Positions 1-6,301 of a stretch of 11,985 bases of DNA are shown piece by piece. The translations under genes were made by a program, and so were the position numbers. The notes under the pieces are model-generated. The model was not told where the DNA came from and did no database searches. It saw only the letters and a list, made by a program, of their open reading frames with translations. Each line of letters starts with the position of its first letter. Positions within the stretch are counted from its first letter, which is position 1. This DNA comes from Paracoccaceae bacterium (GTDB lineage Bacteria; Pseudomonadota; Alphaproteobacteria; Rhodobacterales; Rhodobacteraceae). The stretch is from contig WFUK01000291.1 of NCBI GenBank assembly GCA_015485015.1, forward strand, positions 1-11,985, read 5' to 3'.

Positions 1-69
1 GTTCAGGGCGGCGTCAATTATGGCGCGCTTGGCCTCTGCCATATGGTCTTGCTCAGATTTCCTGGCCAT
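1..69 (-). CDS. N-terminal fragment of a probable COQ9-family protein (partial, runs off the left edge)
   Basis: Only the first 23 residues are in the window: ATG at 69-67, with a GGGGG Shine-Dalgarno-like run about 9 nt upstream. The fragment has a charged start (MARKSEQDHM) followed by a helix ending IIDAALN. Both the COQ9 family, a TetR-fold lipid-binding protein that assists ubiquinone biosynthesis, and true TetR regulators begin this way. I favour COQ9 because, from memory, alphaproteobacterial COQ9 genes often lie beside rpsU, which is divergent here with 90 bp between the starts. The diagnostic C-terminal part is missing, so a TetR-type regulator cannot be excluded. The reading frame and start are fairly secure; the family call is an inference. 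Confidence 0.5.
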   Translation of the reverse strand, partial: MARKSEQDHMAEAKRAIIDAALN

Positions 70-80
70 GTCAGGCCCCC

Positions 81-109
81 TAGACAATTTCCTGCCCTCT
101 TGGTATAGA
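81..109 (+). promoter_or_regulatory. Candidate sigma70-type promoter for rpsU
   Basis: A TAGACA -35 box (81-86) and a TATAGA -10 box (104-109) are separated by 17 nt. Transcription would start near 116, giving a leader of about 44 nt before the rpsU ATG at 160. An alternative pair, TTGGTA (100-105) and AATTAT (122-127) with 16 nt spacing, overlaps it. This is a consensus match only. Confidence 0.45.
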
Positions 110-159
110 GCGGCTTCCTGCAATTATGCAACACTGATTAGAAAGGTGGTGACTACACC

Positions 160-366
160 ATGCAGGTAATGGTTCGAGACAACAATGTCGATCAGGCGCT
201 TCGCGCTCTGAAGAAAAAGCTCCAACGTGAAGGCGTTTTTCGTGAAATGAAGCTCAAGCAACATTTCGAGAAGCCTTCCATCCGCAAAGCCCGTGAAAAG
301 GCCGAAGCGGTTCGGCGCGCCCGTAAACTCGCACGCAAGAAATTGCAGCGTGAGGGGATGCTCTGA
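160..366 (+). CDS. rpsU: 30S ribosomal protein bS21
   Basis: This 68-residue protein is a component of the small ribosomal subunit platform, near the region where the 16S rRNA 3' end pairs with Shine-Dalgarno sequences. The sequence is typical of alphaproteobacterial bS21: an N-terminal [21 protein letters not shown] block, a central [14 protein letters not shown] segment, and a strongly basic helical C-terminus rich in Arg, Lys and Ala (roughly residues 42-66). The start at 160 has a good AAAGGTGGT ribosome binding site at 142-150. An in-frame ATG three codons later (169) is possible, but homologues normally begin MQV, which supports the first. It is divergent from the probable COQ9 gene, and an intrinsic terminator follows at 394-428. 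Full length for the family. Confidence 0.97.
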   Translation: MQVMVRDNNVDQALRALKKKLQREGVFREMKLKQHFEKPSIRKAREKAEAVRRARKLARKKLQREGML

Positions 367-393
367 GTTAGAGCTTGACCGTTAAGTAGTTAT

Positions 394-428
394 TAACCTC
401 CGTTGGCAACTGCGGGGGTTATTTTTTT
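394..428 (+). terminator. Rho-independent terminator after rpsU
   Basis: A 9-bp stem (394-402 with 413-421, one T-G wobble) encloses a 10-nt loop and is followed at once by seven T residues (422-428). It begins 28 nt after the rpsU stop. The T-run ends one base before the GGAGGGG ribosome binding site of the next gene, so the terminator also lies directly in the leader of the phosphatase. Confidence 0.88.
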
Positions 429-438
429 GGAGGGGCTT

Positions 439-1197
439 ATGAGCAAAACAGACGGCTATCGCATTTACGCGATCGGCGACATCCACGGCTGCCTTGCCGA
501 GCTGGAAGCCATGCAGGCGCGGATTGCGGCGGACCTTGTGGCGCGGCCCCACCCCAAGCCGCTGGTGATTTACCTCGGGGATTATATGGACCGTGGCCCC
601 GATTGCCGTGGCGTGCTGGAAAACCTGATAGCGGCCAATACGGCGGCCCTGCCCGCGCGGTTTTTGTATGGCAACCATGACAGCTATCCGAAGCTTTATC
701 TGAACGATCCCTTGAGCCTGCATGGCTGCCGTTTTCACTGGCTTGAGCCGGTGATGGGCGGGCAAATCACGCTGGAAAGCTACGGCGCTTGGGGGGCTGT
801 GCCGGAAAAGGCTGCGGCTTTCCGCGATGCCTTTGCCGATGTTTACCCGCAGACGCATTATGACTGGGTTGAGGGTTGCGAGCGCTCGATCCGTATCGGC
901 GGCTACTATTTTGCCCATGCAGGAGTGAACCCCGAGCGGCCGCTGGATGACCAGCTTGAATATGAACTTATGTGGATCCGCCAGCCATTTTTGAAATTCA
1001 AGGGCGACTTCGGGGCTATCGTTGTGCATGGCCATACCCCCGTGGACGAGGTGGAGAACCACGGTAACCGGATAGGGGTGGATACGGGGGCTGTGTTTGG
1101 CGGCAAGCTTTCCTGTTTGGTGCTGGAGGATGAGGCGCAGGAATTGCTGGAGGTGGACGGGCGGGTGCCTTGCCCCGTGGGGCATGGGGTGGCGTAG
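439..1197 (+). CDS. PPP-family metallophosphatase (serine/threonine phosphatase-like)
   Basis: This 252-residue protein carries the full metal-binding signature of calcineurin-like phosphoesterases in PPP-family order: GDIHGC (13-18), GDYMDRG (47-53), GNHD (78-81), an AHAGV block with His160, and HGHTPV (197-202). These residues bind a two-metal centre that hydrolyses phosphoesters. Bacterial relatives include Ser/Thr protein phosphatases of the PrpA/PrpB type and the dinucleoside-tetraphosphate hydrolase ApaH; the true substrate cannot be read from sequence. No signal peptide or membrane segment is seen, so it is presumably cytoplasmic. The ATG at 439 is chosen because GGAGGGG lies at 429-435; an upstream in-frame ATG at 403 falls inside the terminator stem. 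It follows rpsU on the same strand with no obvious promoter in between. Confidence 0.9.
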   Translation: MSKTDGYRIYAIGDIHGCLAELEAMQARIAADLVARPHPKPLVIYLGDYMDRGPDCRGVLENLIAANTAALPARFLYGNHDSYPKLYLNDPLSLHGCRFHWLEPVMGGQITLESYGAWGAVPEKAAAFRDAFADVYPQTHYDWVEGCERSIRIGGYYFAHAGVNPERPLDDQLEYELMWIRQPFLKFKGDFGAIVVHGHTPVDEVENHGNRIGVDTGAVFGGKLSCLVLEDEAQELLEVDGRVPCPVGHGVA

Positions 1198-1206
1198 CTC
1201 CGGCGT

Positions 1207-1312
1207 CGCCTTTGGCTCGGGGCGGGCAAGCCCACCCGCTCGCCAAAGGCGCGGTTTTCAGCAGAGCTGAAAACCCGGTTTGCCGACGGCCCCAGCCTCG
1301 CTGCGCTCGGCA
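1207..1312. repeat. Cluster of intergenic palindromes between convergent genes
   Basis: Three inverted repeats fill the 121-bp gap between two convergent genes. First, CGCCTTTGGC (1207-1216) pairs with GCCAAAGGCG (1242-1251), with a further GCGGG/CCCGC pair inside (1222-1226, 1235-1239). Second, a perfect 10-bp stem GGTTTTCAGC (1253-1262) and GCTGAAAACC (1266-1275) has a 3-nt AGA loop. Third, TGCCGA (1281-1286) pairs with TCGGCA (1307-1312). None has a T-run on either strand, so these are not canonical intrinsic terminators, although they may protect or end the two converging transcripts. The layout resembles REP-type intergenic palindromic elements; family membership was not tested. Confidence 0.7.
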
Positions 1313-1318
1313 GGTGCT

Positions 1319-2005
1319 TTATGCCAGTGTGAAATCAAGGTTTTCAGGCTTGCGAAGAAATTTACCGTTGCTCTCGGTGGTTTTTTGCTCTGAACCGACT
1401 ATATCCAACCGAAAATCCTTGGCCCAGAGCGTGCCGCGCCCTTTGAGCAAAAAGCCATAGTGGATGGCGTGGGCAGGCTCGGGTATGTCAAGCACAATGG
1501 CGCGTTCTGTCCATTCGGTTGTGCCGGTTAAAGGACCGTTTTGAGGTCGCTTGGTCATATTGTCAAAGCGCAAGATGTTGTTAAAACCGTCATCGACCCG
1601 CATCCAGATCGTGCCTGAATCAGCGTCTTTGCTGGCAAGATTTGCCCGCAAGCGCAAGCGATGGCCTCGATATTCGCCAGCGTGAATCGATTGCATATAG
1701 GCGGCGAATTCACCGGGATTGGCCTTGGATATATCCCCTCGGCTGGCCAACATCGCCGCGCCGCCCTGCTTTGGGTCCAGGCCGAAACGATAATAAAGTG
1801 CGCTGGTGTTGTTGGTCAGGCTCCAATGGCGGGGCTGGAGCAGGAGGTCGTCTTTCTGTGCGCCGTTTAATGTGTTCCAGTCACGAAAGCCCAGCTGATG
1901 CGCGGTGATTTCAAGGCATTCAGCATGGGTGAGCGAGAGGGCGTGGGCGGCGAGATCGGCGCGCAGGGCTTTGGCCATAGTTTTCGGGTCAGCAATAGGA
2001 AGCAT
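1319..2005 (-). CDS. Two-domain protein: glyoxalase-superfamily-like N-terminus and carbohydrate-binding-like C-terminus, function unknown
   Basis: This 228-residue protein has two visible parts. Residues 8-46 (MAKALRADLAAHALSLTHAE, then CLEITAHQLGFRDWNTL) match the short helical segment found at the N-terminus of proteins annotated 'glyoxalase superfamily protein'. Residues about 63-203 look like a beta-sandwich with the pattern YRGHRLRLRA, IWMRVDD, LRFDNM, GTTEW and LWAKDFRLDIV, known from memory as a carbohydrate-binding-like domain fused to regulators or esterase-type proteins. No catalytic residues of a glyoxalase active site are evident, and there is no signal peptide. The ATG at 2005 is chosen because GGAAAGG lies 7 nt upstream; longer in-frame extensions need a TTG start. 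A promoter candidate lies at 2141-2169. It converges on the phosphatase gene. No function is assigned. Confidence 0.75.
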   Translation of the reverse strand: MLPIADPKTMAKALRADLAAHALSLTHAECLEITAHQLGFRDWNTLNGAQKDDLLLQPRHWSLTNNTSALYYRFGLDPKQGGAAMLASRGDISKANPGEFAAYMQSIHAGEYRGHRLRLRANLASKDADSGTIWMRVDDGFNNILRFDNMTKRPQNGPLTGTTEWTERAIVLDIPEPAHAIHYGFLLKGRGTLWAKDFRLDIVGSEQKTTESNGKFLRKPENLDFTLA

Positions 2006-2140
2006 AATAAAACCTTTCCAAGGGGCGACGGGTATGTCAGGCCTCGCATTGCTGACCTGTCGCAAAAGGGAAGGTCAAAGATTAATCATGCACATTCACC
2101 ATCCAACAAAGGGCGAGGGGCAGGCTGTGCGGCCACCAAA

Positions 2141-2169
2141 ACTATGGCCGAGAATCAGGTACAGGTCAA
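2141..2169 (-). promoter_or_regulatory. Candidate sigma70-type promoter for the gene at 1319-2005
   Basis: On the minus strand TTGACC (2169-2164) is followed after exactly 17 nt by CATAGT (2146-2141), matching five of six and four of six consensus bases. Transcription would begin near 2134, giving a leader of about 130 nt. The leader contains the inverted repeat TGACCT (2053-2058) / AGGTCA (2072-2077), which could form a small stem. Confidence 0.5.
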
Positions 2170-2205
2170 GCGGCCTTGAGGTTGTGATATATACGCAAGG
2201 ATGAG

Positions 2206-2254
2206 CGCGGCGCCGGTGCGGGGGTGCGGCATGCATAAAGGGCAGGGCGCCGCG
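2206..2254. repeat. Inverted repeat just downstream of the lipoprotein gene
   Basis: A perfect 9-bp GC-only inverted repeat, CGCGGCGCC (2206-2214) and GGCGCCGCG (2246-2254), begins immediately after the stop codon of the minus-strand lipoprotein gene. The 31-nt loop and absence of a T-run argue against a classic intrinsic terminator. It may still be a 3'-end stabilising hairpin. Confidence 0.5.
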
Positions 2255-2845
2255 TTAGTCGGTCCGGTAATTCTGGCCCACATCATCTTCGCGCACCTCG
2301 CTGGTCACGATTCCGGGCACCTCGGCGAATCGCTTCATGATCGCCCCCGGGAAAAACGTGGATTGAAAGCTGGCGAATTGCGGAAAATCATTCAGCACAT
2401 CGGAAATCGCGGTGGCGCAAAATAGCTTGGGCACCGAGCCACGCTCAATAGAGGCGGCGATCATCGCGTCGGCTTGCTCCAGGCTTATTTCCAGCTTTTG
2501 CACCTTCACATAATAGCCAAAGCGCGCGTGATAGGAATTGTAATATTCCGCAAAGCGCGGGGTTACGCCATAAACCACATCATCGCGGCGCGGTAGCTGG
2601 CTATGGCGAAAAGACCCCGCCGGGTCATAGATAATCTGCTGGGAGCCATTGATTAACAGCGCCGAATGCTCGCCAAATCCGTTTCGGTCATTGACCATGG
2701 TCAGCAAGGTGATCGAGGCCGGCGCCGGAACAGAGGCGCGCGAGGCGGCTATTTCTTCGGGCAGGGCCGTGCCGGCATTCGGGTTTACACAACCCGCCAA
2801 AAACAGGCTTAGCCCCAGAAATATAGCTACCGTTGTCGCGCGCAT
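2255..2845 (-). CDS. Putative lipoprotein with possible permuted papain-like (NlpC/P60-type) fold
   Basis: This 196-residue protein starts with a lipoprotein signal peptide: a basic MRATT, a hydrophobic core, and lipobox LAGC at 16-19, so Cys19 would be lipidated. The next residues are VNP, not Asp at +2, so the lipid anchor would be expected to reach the outer membrane. In the mature part GEHSALLIN (His60), IYDPAGSF (73-80) and LFCATAISDVL (Cys143) stand out. A His followed later by a Cys at the head of a helix is the order seen in circularly permuted NlpC/P60 (LRAT/YiiX-like) hydrolases, so a cysteine hydrolase or an inactive relative is possible; this is inference. The start at 2845 has GAGG 6 nt upstream, just after the ctaH stop, and the genes are only 12 nt apart, suggesting one transcript. 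Confidence 0.75.
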   Translation of the reverse strand: MRATTVAIFLGLSLFLAGCVNPNAGTALPEEIAASRASVPAPASITLLTMVNDRNGFGEHSALLINGSQQIIYDPAGSFRHSQLPRRDDVVYGVTPRFAEYYNSYHARFGYYVKVQKLEISLEQADAMIAASIERGSVPKLFCATAISDVLNDFPQFASFQSTFFPGAIMKRFAEVPGIVTSEVREDDVGQNYRTD

Positions 2846-2857
2846 TGCAGGCCTCGC

Positions 2858-2992
2858 TTAAGAGTTGAAGATCGCGAGAAAGACCAGCACGCCGATCGAT
2901 ATCCCTGCCAGCCAAATGCCGCCCTTGATAAAACCGGCAAAGGTTTTCTCCTGGTTGCTGATATCCATGCTACCGTGTTTGTATTCGCTCAT
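2858..2992 (-). CDS. ctaH: aa3-type cytochrome c oxidase subunit IV (44 residues)
   Basis: This very short gene encodes MSEYKHGSMDISNQEKTF followed by one hydrophobic helix (about residues 20-42) ending AIFNS. The HG-MDIS-QEKTF-F block, single transmembrane helix and FNS C-terminus are those of the small subunit IV of the aa3 oxidase of Paracoccus and Rhodobacter. In published structures of these oxidases it is one helix packed against the catalytic subunits; its removal is reported to have little effect, so it is probably accessory. GGGAGA lies 6 nt before the ATG at 2992. It sits 66 nt after the MBL-fold gene and 12 nt before the lipoprotein gene, away from any other oxidase gene in the window. 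Length is typical for the family, slightly short at the N-terminus. Confidence 0.9.
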   Translation of the reverse strand: MSEYKHGSMDISNQEKTFAGFIKGGIWLAGISIGVLVFLAIFNS

Positions 2993-3058
2993 TTTGCATC
3001 TCCCGTGTTTTTGGTTTTGTTAGGTGTGCCAGAAAACAGCCCGCTTGGGAAGGGGGTT

Positions 3059-4081
3059 TCAAACCCTGCGCCACAGAAACGCACCATCGGGCCGCCGCTC
3101 GCGGCTAACAGCCCCGATTTGGTGCAGATGATTGAGATGCCCCACCGCCTCCACCAGCGCCAGCCCGTATTCGCCCTCCCCGATCCGGCGCTTGAACAAG
3201 GGCGCAAAACATTCAGCCGCCGTGCGAGGCTCGTCAAGATATTCGGTTAAGCGTTCCAGCGCGGTATGATGATTGTGGATCAGCTGGGTCAAGCGGGTTT
3301 TCAGGCCGGTAAATGGCAGCTTATGACCGGGCAAAACCAGATGCTGCGCCCTGGCAAAGGGTTTCAACCGTTCGCAACTTTCCAGCCAAGCGCCCACGGG
3401 GTCGGCCTCCGGCTCGGTGGCATAAACGCCCAAATTGGACGAGATGCTGGCAATCACCTGGTCGCCCGCGATTACCACATCGTCTGCCCACAGGGTTATA
3501 TGGTCGGGGGCGTGGCCCTGCCCAAGCCGGACGTTAAATGCGCGGGCACCGATTTGCACAATGTCGCCCTCGCTTAGCCGCTTAAAGCCCAGCGGCATCG
3601 GCGCGACCACATCGGCAAAGTTAAACGGCCGTTCGGATTTGCGCTTTTCGTAAAATTCGCGATCCGTGCCCGCGCTGCGATAAAAAGCCAGCGTTTCCTC
3701 GGGCCAGACCTCTTGCACATCCAGCGTCAGCATACGCGCAAATAGCCATGCGGTGCGGGTGGTCCAAAGCTCGGCCCCGTGTTTCGATTGCAGCCAGCCC
3801 GCCATGCCCACATGGTCAGGGTGATGATGCGTCAGAATCACCCGCTTGATCGGGCGGCCCTTCAGCGGCCCCGCCATCAGCGCCTCCCACAAAGCGCGGC
3901 CTTTGCGAGAGTTCATGCCCGCATCAATCACCGTCCAGCCATCGCCATCTTCCAGCGCATAGATATTCACATGGTCAAGCTTCATCGGTAGCGGCAGGCG
4001 GATCCAGTGGATACCGTCGGCAACCTCGATCATCTCCGCGCCTGATGGCGGGGTCTCAAACGGGAATTTCAAGACGCTCAC
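3059..4081 (-). CDS. MBL-fold metallohydrolase with C-terminal winged-helix-like domain
   Basis: This 340-residue protein has the metallo-beta-lactamase fold signature: THHHPDH (84-90, His85, His87, Asp89, His90), GHAPDH (189-194, His190), GDQ (206-208, Asp207) and PGH (251-253, His253). Together these form a complete two-metal site. The C-terminal part (about 265-340), ending LNHLHQIGAVSRERR, looks like the winged-helix extension of LACTB2-like hydrolases. Members cleave thioesters, lactones or phosphodiesters; a thioester substrate would fit the neighbouring acyl-CoA dehydrogenase, but that is inference. The GTG start at 4081 overlaps the dehydrogenase stop as GTGA, implying translational coupling. 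The alternative ATG at 4033 has GGAG placed too close to be a good ribosome binding site, yet cannot be excluded. No signal peptide. Confidence 0.88.
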   Translation of the reverse strand: MSVLKFPFETPPSGAEMIEVADGIHWIRLPLPMKLDHVNIYALEDGDGWTVIDAGMNSRKGRALWEALMAGPLKGRPIKRVILTHHHPDHVGMAGWLQSKHGAELWTTRTAWLFARMLTLDVQEVWPEETLAFYRSAGTDREFYEKRKSERPFNFADVVAPMPLGFKRLSEGDIVQIGARAFNVRLGQGHAPDHITLWADDVVIAGDQVIASISSNLGVYATEPEADPVGAWLESCERLKPFARAQHLVLPGHKLPFTGLKTRLTQLIHNHHTALERLTEYLDEPRTAAECFAPLFKRRIGEGEYGLALVEAVGHLNHLHQIGAVSRERRPDGAFLWRRV

Positions 4082-5772
4082 AGCGCCAGCGGATCCGCAT
4101 AAAGCGGGACATCCCCCTCGCGCGCAGCCGAGCATAGCGCATCCACCACCTGCATCAGCTGCCGGATATGGAACCGCGCCAATGGCAGGCGGGCCTCATC
4201 CGCCATCGCGGCTTTCAGCAGATAATGCCCGCCAAGCGCCAGCGCAAAGCCGCGCAGATATTGCGTGGCCCCGGCAAAGCGCGCATTTGGTTCGGCGGCC
4301 AGCATCCAATGGGTGGTCATTATCAGGCTGCTTTCCGCTCCATGCAAAAAGGCCGAAAGGTCAGGGTGCTTCTCCTCGGCCATCGCCGCCGTCAGCCCGA
4401 TTTCGGCAATCAAGGCAAAGGCCGCCTTGCCCCCATCCTTGAGCTTACGGCCCACCATATCCATTGCCTGAATACCGTTGGTGCCCTCATAAATCGCCGT
4501 GACCCGCACATCGCGATAAAACTGCGCCGCGCCGGTTTCCTCGATATAGCCCATGCCGCCATGCACCTGCACGCCAAGTTCCGCGACCTGACAGCCGGTA
4601 TCGGTGCCAAAAGCCTTGGCGATGGGCGTAAGAAACGCCGCGCGGGCGGCTTGCGCTTCGTCGCCATTCGCGCGGGCCAGATCAAGGCTGATCGCGCAAT
4701 CAAGGCAAATGGCGCGCGCAATCTGCGTCAACGCCTTCATCGTCATCAGATTGCGCCGCACATCGGCATGGCCGATAATGGCCGCCTCGCCCTCCACCGG
4801 CGTGCGCCCCTGTTTGCGCTCATGGGCATATTCCAGCGCCATCTGAAAAGCCGCCTCCGCCTGCGAAAGCCCCTGAATGCCCACGCCCAGCCGCGCGTTG
4901 TTCATCATGGTAAACATCGCCGCCATGCCGCCGTTTTCCTTGCCGACCATCCAGCCCGTCGCCCCTTCAAAGGCCATCACGGCGGTGGGCGAGCCATGCA
5001 GGCCCAGCTTATGTTCAAGGCTGACCGCGCGCAAAGCATTGGCCTCGCCGGGGTTGCCAGCTTCATCCGGAATAAACTTCGGCACCGCAAATAGCGAAAT
5101 CCCCCGCGTGCCAGCCGCGCCACCCGGCAGCCGCGCCAGCACCAGATGCACGATGTTTTCCGCCACATCATGATCACCCCAGCTAATGAAAATCTTCTGG
5201 CCGGAAATACTATAGCTGCCATCACCATTATCCACCGCCTTGGTGGAAAGCGCCCCCACATCCGAGCCAGCCTGCGGCTCCGTCAGGTTCATCGTGCCGG
5301 TCCATTGCCCCGAAACCAGCTTCTCGAGGTAAATATCCTTCAGCGCGTCCGAGGCATGATGCTCGAACGCCTCGATCTGCCCTTGGGTCATAAGCGGATT
5401 CAGTGCCAATGAAAGGCAAGCGCTCGACATCATCTCGTTCACCGCCACCGTCAGCGCCATCGGCATGCCCATGCCGCCATAAGCCTCTGGGCCATTCATG
5501 CCCACCCAGCCGCCAGTGGCCAGCGCCTGATACCCCTCGCGAAACCCCGGCGAGCAGCGCACCCCGCCATTTTCCAGCTTGGCCCCTTGCTCGTCACCCG
5601 CGCGATTTAGCGGTGCAATCACCCCTTCCGCCAGCTTTGCCGCCTCGTCCAGTATGGCCGTTGCGGTATCGAGTGTGGCATCGGCAAACAGGCCTGTTTG
5701 CCCCAGCCGCGCCCCGTCCAGCACGTTTTCCAGCAAAAAATTGATCTCTGATACAGGCGCGCGATAAGCCAT
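4078..5772 (-). CDS. Acyl-CoA dehydrogenase (large FadE/DmdC-type)
   Basis: This 564-residue flavoenzyme would introduce the alpha-beta double bond into an acyl-CoA, passing electrons to electron-transfer flavoprotein. The start MAYRAPVSEINFLLENVL is the short helix typical of the long bacterial subgroup. The N-terminal and middle domains include LTEPQAGSD (163-171, the FAD/substrate signature). The C-terminal domain has QVHGGMGYIEE (402-412) and AIYEGTNGIQ (426-435), where Glu429 is the expected catalytic base. About 120 further residues form the extra C-terminal domain of this subgroup. DmdC, the methylmercaptopropionyl-CoA dehydrogenase of DMSP degradation, belongs to the same subgroup, so that substrate is possible, but a general fatty acyl substrate is equally likely. 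The ATG at 5772 has GGGAGA upstream. The stop overlaps the next gene by 4 nt. Confidence 0.93.
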   Translation of the reverse strand: MAYRAPVSEINFLLENVLDGARLGQTGLFADATLDTATAILDEAAKLAEGVIAPLNRAGDEQGAKLENGGVRCSPGFREGYQALATGGWVGMNGPEAYGGMGMPMALTVAVNEMMSSACLSLALNPLMTQGQIEAFEHHASDALKDIYLEKLVSGQWTGTMNLTEPQAGSDVGALSTKAVDNGDGSYSISGQKIFISWGDHDVAENIVHLVLARLPGGAAGTRGISLFAVPKFIPDEAGNPGEANALRAVSLEHKLGLHGSPTAVMAFEGATGWMVGKENGGMAAMFTMMNNARLGVGIQGLSQAEAAFQMALEYAHERKQGRTPVEGEAAIIGHADVRRNLMTMKALTQIARAICLDCAISLDLARANGDEAQAARAAFLTPIAKAFGTDTGCQVAELGVQVHGGMGYIEETGAAQFYRDVRVTAIYEGTNGIQAMDMVGRKLKDGGKAAFALIAEIGLTAAMAEEKHPDLSAFLHGAESSLIMTTHWMLAAEPNARFAGATQYLRGFALALGGHYLLKAAMADEARLPLARFHIRQLMQVVDALCSAAREGDVPLYADPLAL

Positions 5773-5933
5773 AATTGTCTCCCGAAAGTTTGGCACAGCT
5801 TATGGGCTGGCTCAGGATTGGGCAAGCAAAACGCAACGTCAAAACCGGTTGACCTTCACGCAAATGCCAAAGCGCGGCGCGTGTGGGTGGCTGCGCCAAG
5901 CGCGATCCTTTCCGTGCCGCCATGGGTCGGGCA

Positions 5934-6242
5934 TTAGCCCCGCTTCAACACCATAAGCTCGGCCACCTCCACCTCGCCCATTTCCAGATGCGGACAGGCT
6001 TTGGCGATTATTAGCGCAGCGTCCATATCCGCCGCCTTCACCACCGAATAGCCGCTTAGCCCACCCGCGCGGGTGCTGCCATCCGCCGCCACGATGGTTG
6101 GCCCCTTAAAAGGCGTGCCGAAATTGACGATATCCTCGCCCAAATCCTGCATCCAATTTGACCAGCGCGCCTTGGCGGCCTCGCCAGCTTCCTTGGATTC
6201 CGGCTGTCCGGCCCCGTGGTAAACGATAATAAATTCTGGCAT
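5934..6242 (-). CDS. YCII-domain protein
   Basis: This 102-residue protein has the features of the YCII/DGPF family: a first strand MPEFIIVYHG, the central SGYSVVKAADMDAALIIAK segment, a following ACPHL, and a final strand EVAELMVLKRG. Such proteins are small dimeric ferredoxin-like folds. Most have no defined reaction, although some relatives act as dehydrochlorinases or are paired with ECF sigma factors; neither role is suggested here. The ATG at 6242 has GGGGAG 6 nt upstream. It lies between yqgE (59 nt upstream) and the acyl-CoA dehydrogenase (161 nt downstream, a gap large enough for a separate promoter). A TATAAA -10-like box lies just upstream. Confidence 0.85.
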   Translation of the reverse strand: MPEFIIVYHGAGQPESKEAGEAAKARWSNWMQDLGEDIVNFGTPFKGPTIVAADGSTRAGGLSGYSVVKAADMDAALIIAKACPHLEMGEVEVAELMVLKRG

Positions 6243-6258
6243 TTTTTGCTCCCCGAGT

Positions 6259-6264
6259 TTTATA
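6259..6264 (-). promoter_or_regulatory. Possible -10 box upstream of the YCII gene
   Basis: The minus strand reads TATAAA at 6264-6259, within the 59-nt gap between yqgE and the YCII gene. No good -35 hexamer lies 16-18 nt upstream, so an independent promoter is only possible. The two genes may simply be cotranscribed. Confidence 0.25.
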
Positions 6265-6301
6265 AACCCAGCCTAACAGGGAAAACGACCACGGGAAAGG
6301 C

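Noticed and set aside
382..1185. Long open frame on the minus strand opposite the phosphatase
   Set aside because: It lies wholly antisense to a gene with intact catalytic motifs, has a low-complexity His/Arg/Pro-rich product and no recognisable family; typical shadow of a GC-rich coding strand.
2006..2065. 20-codon N-terminal extension of the gene at 1319-2005
   Set aside because: It would need a TTG start without a clear ribosome binding site, while the ATG at 2005 has GGAAAGG correctly spaced and begins right before the conserved domain.
4168..5094. 308-codon open frame on the plus strand opposite the acyl-CoA dehydrogenase
   Set aside because: Antisense to a full-length recognised enzyme; the product is Arg/His-rich with no domain, and there is no convincing ribosome binding site.
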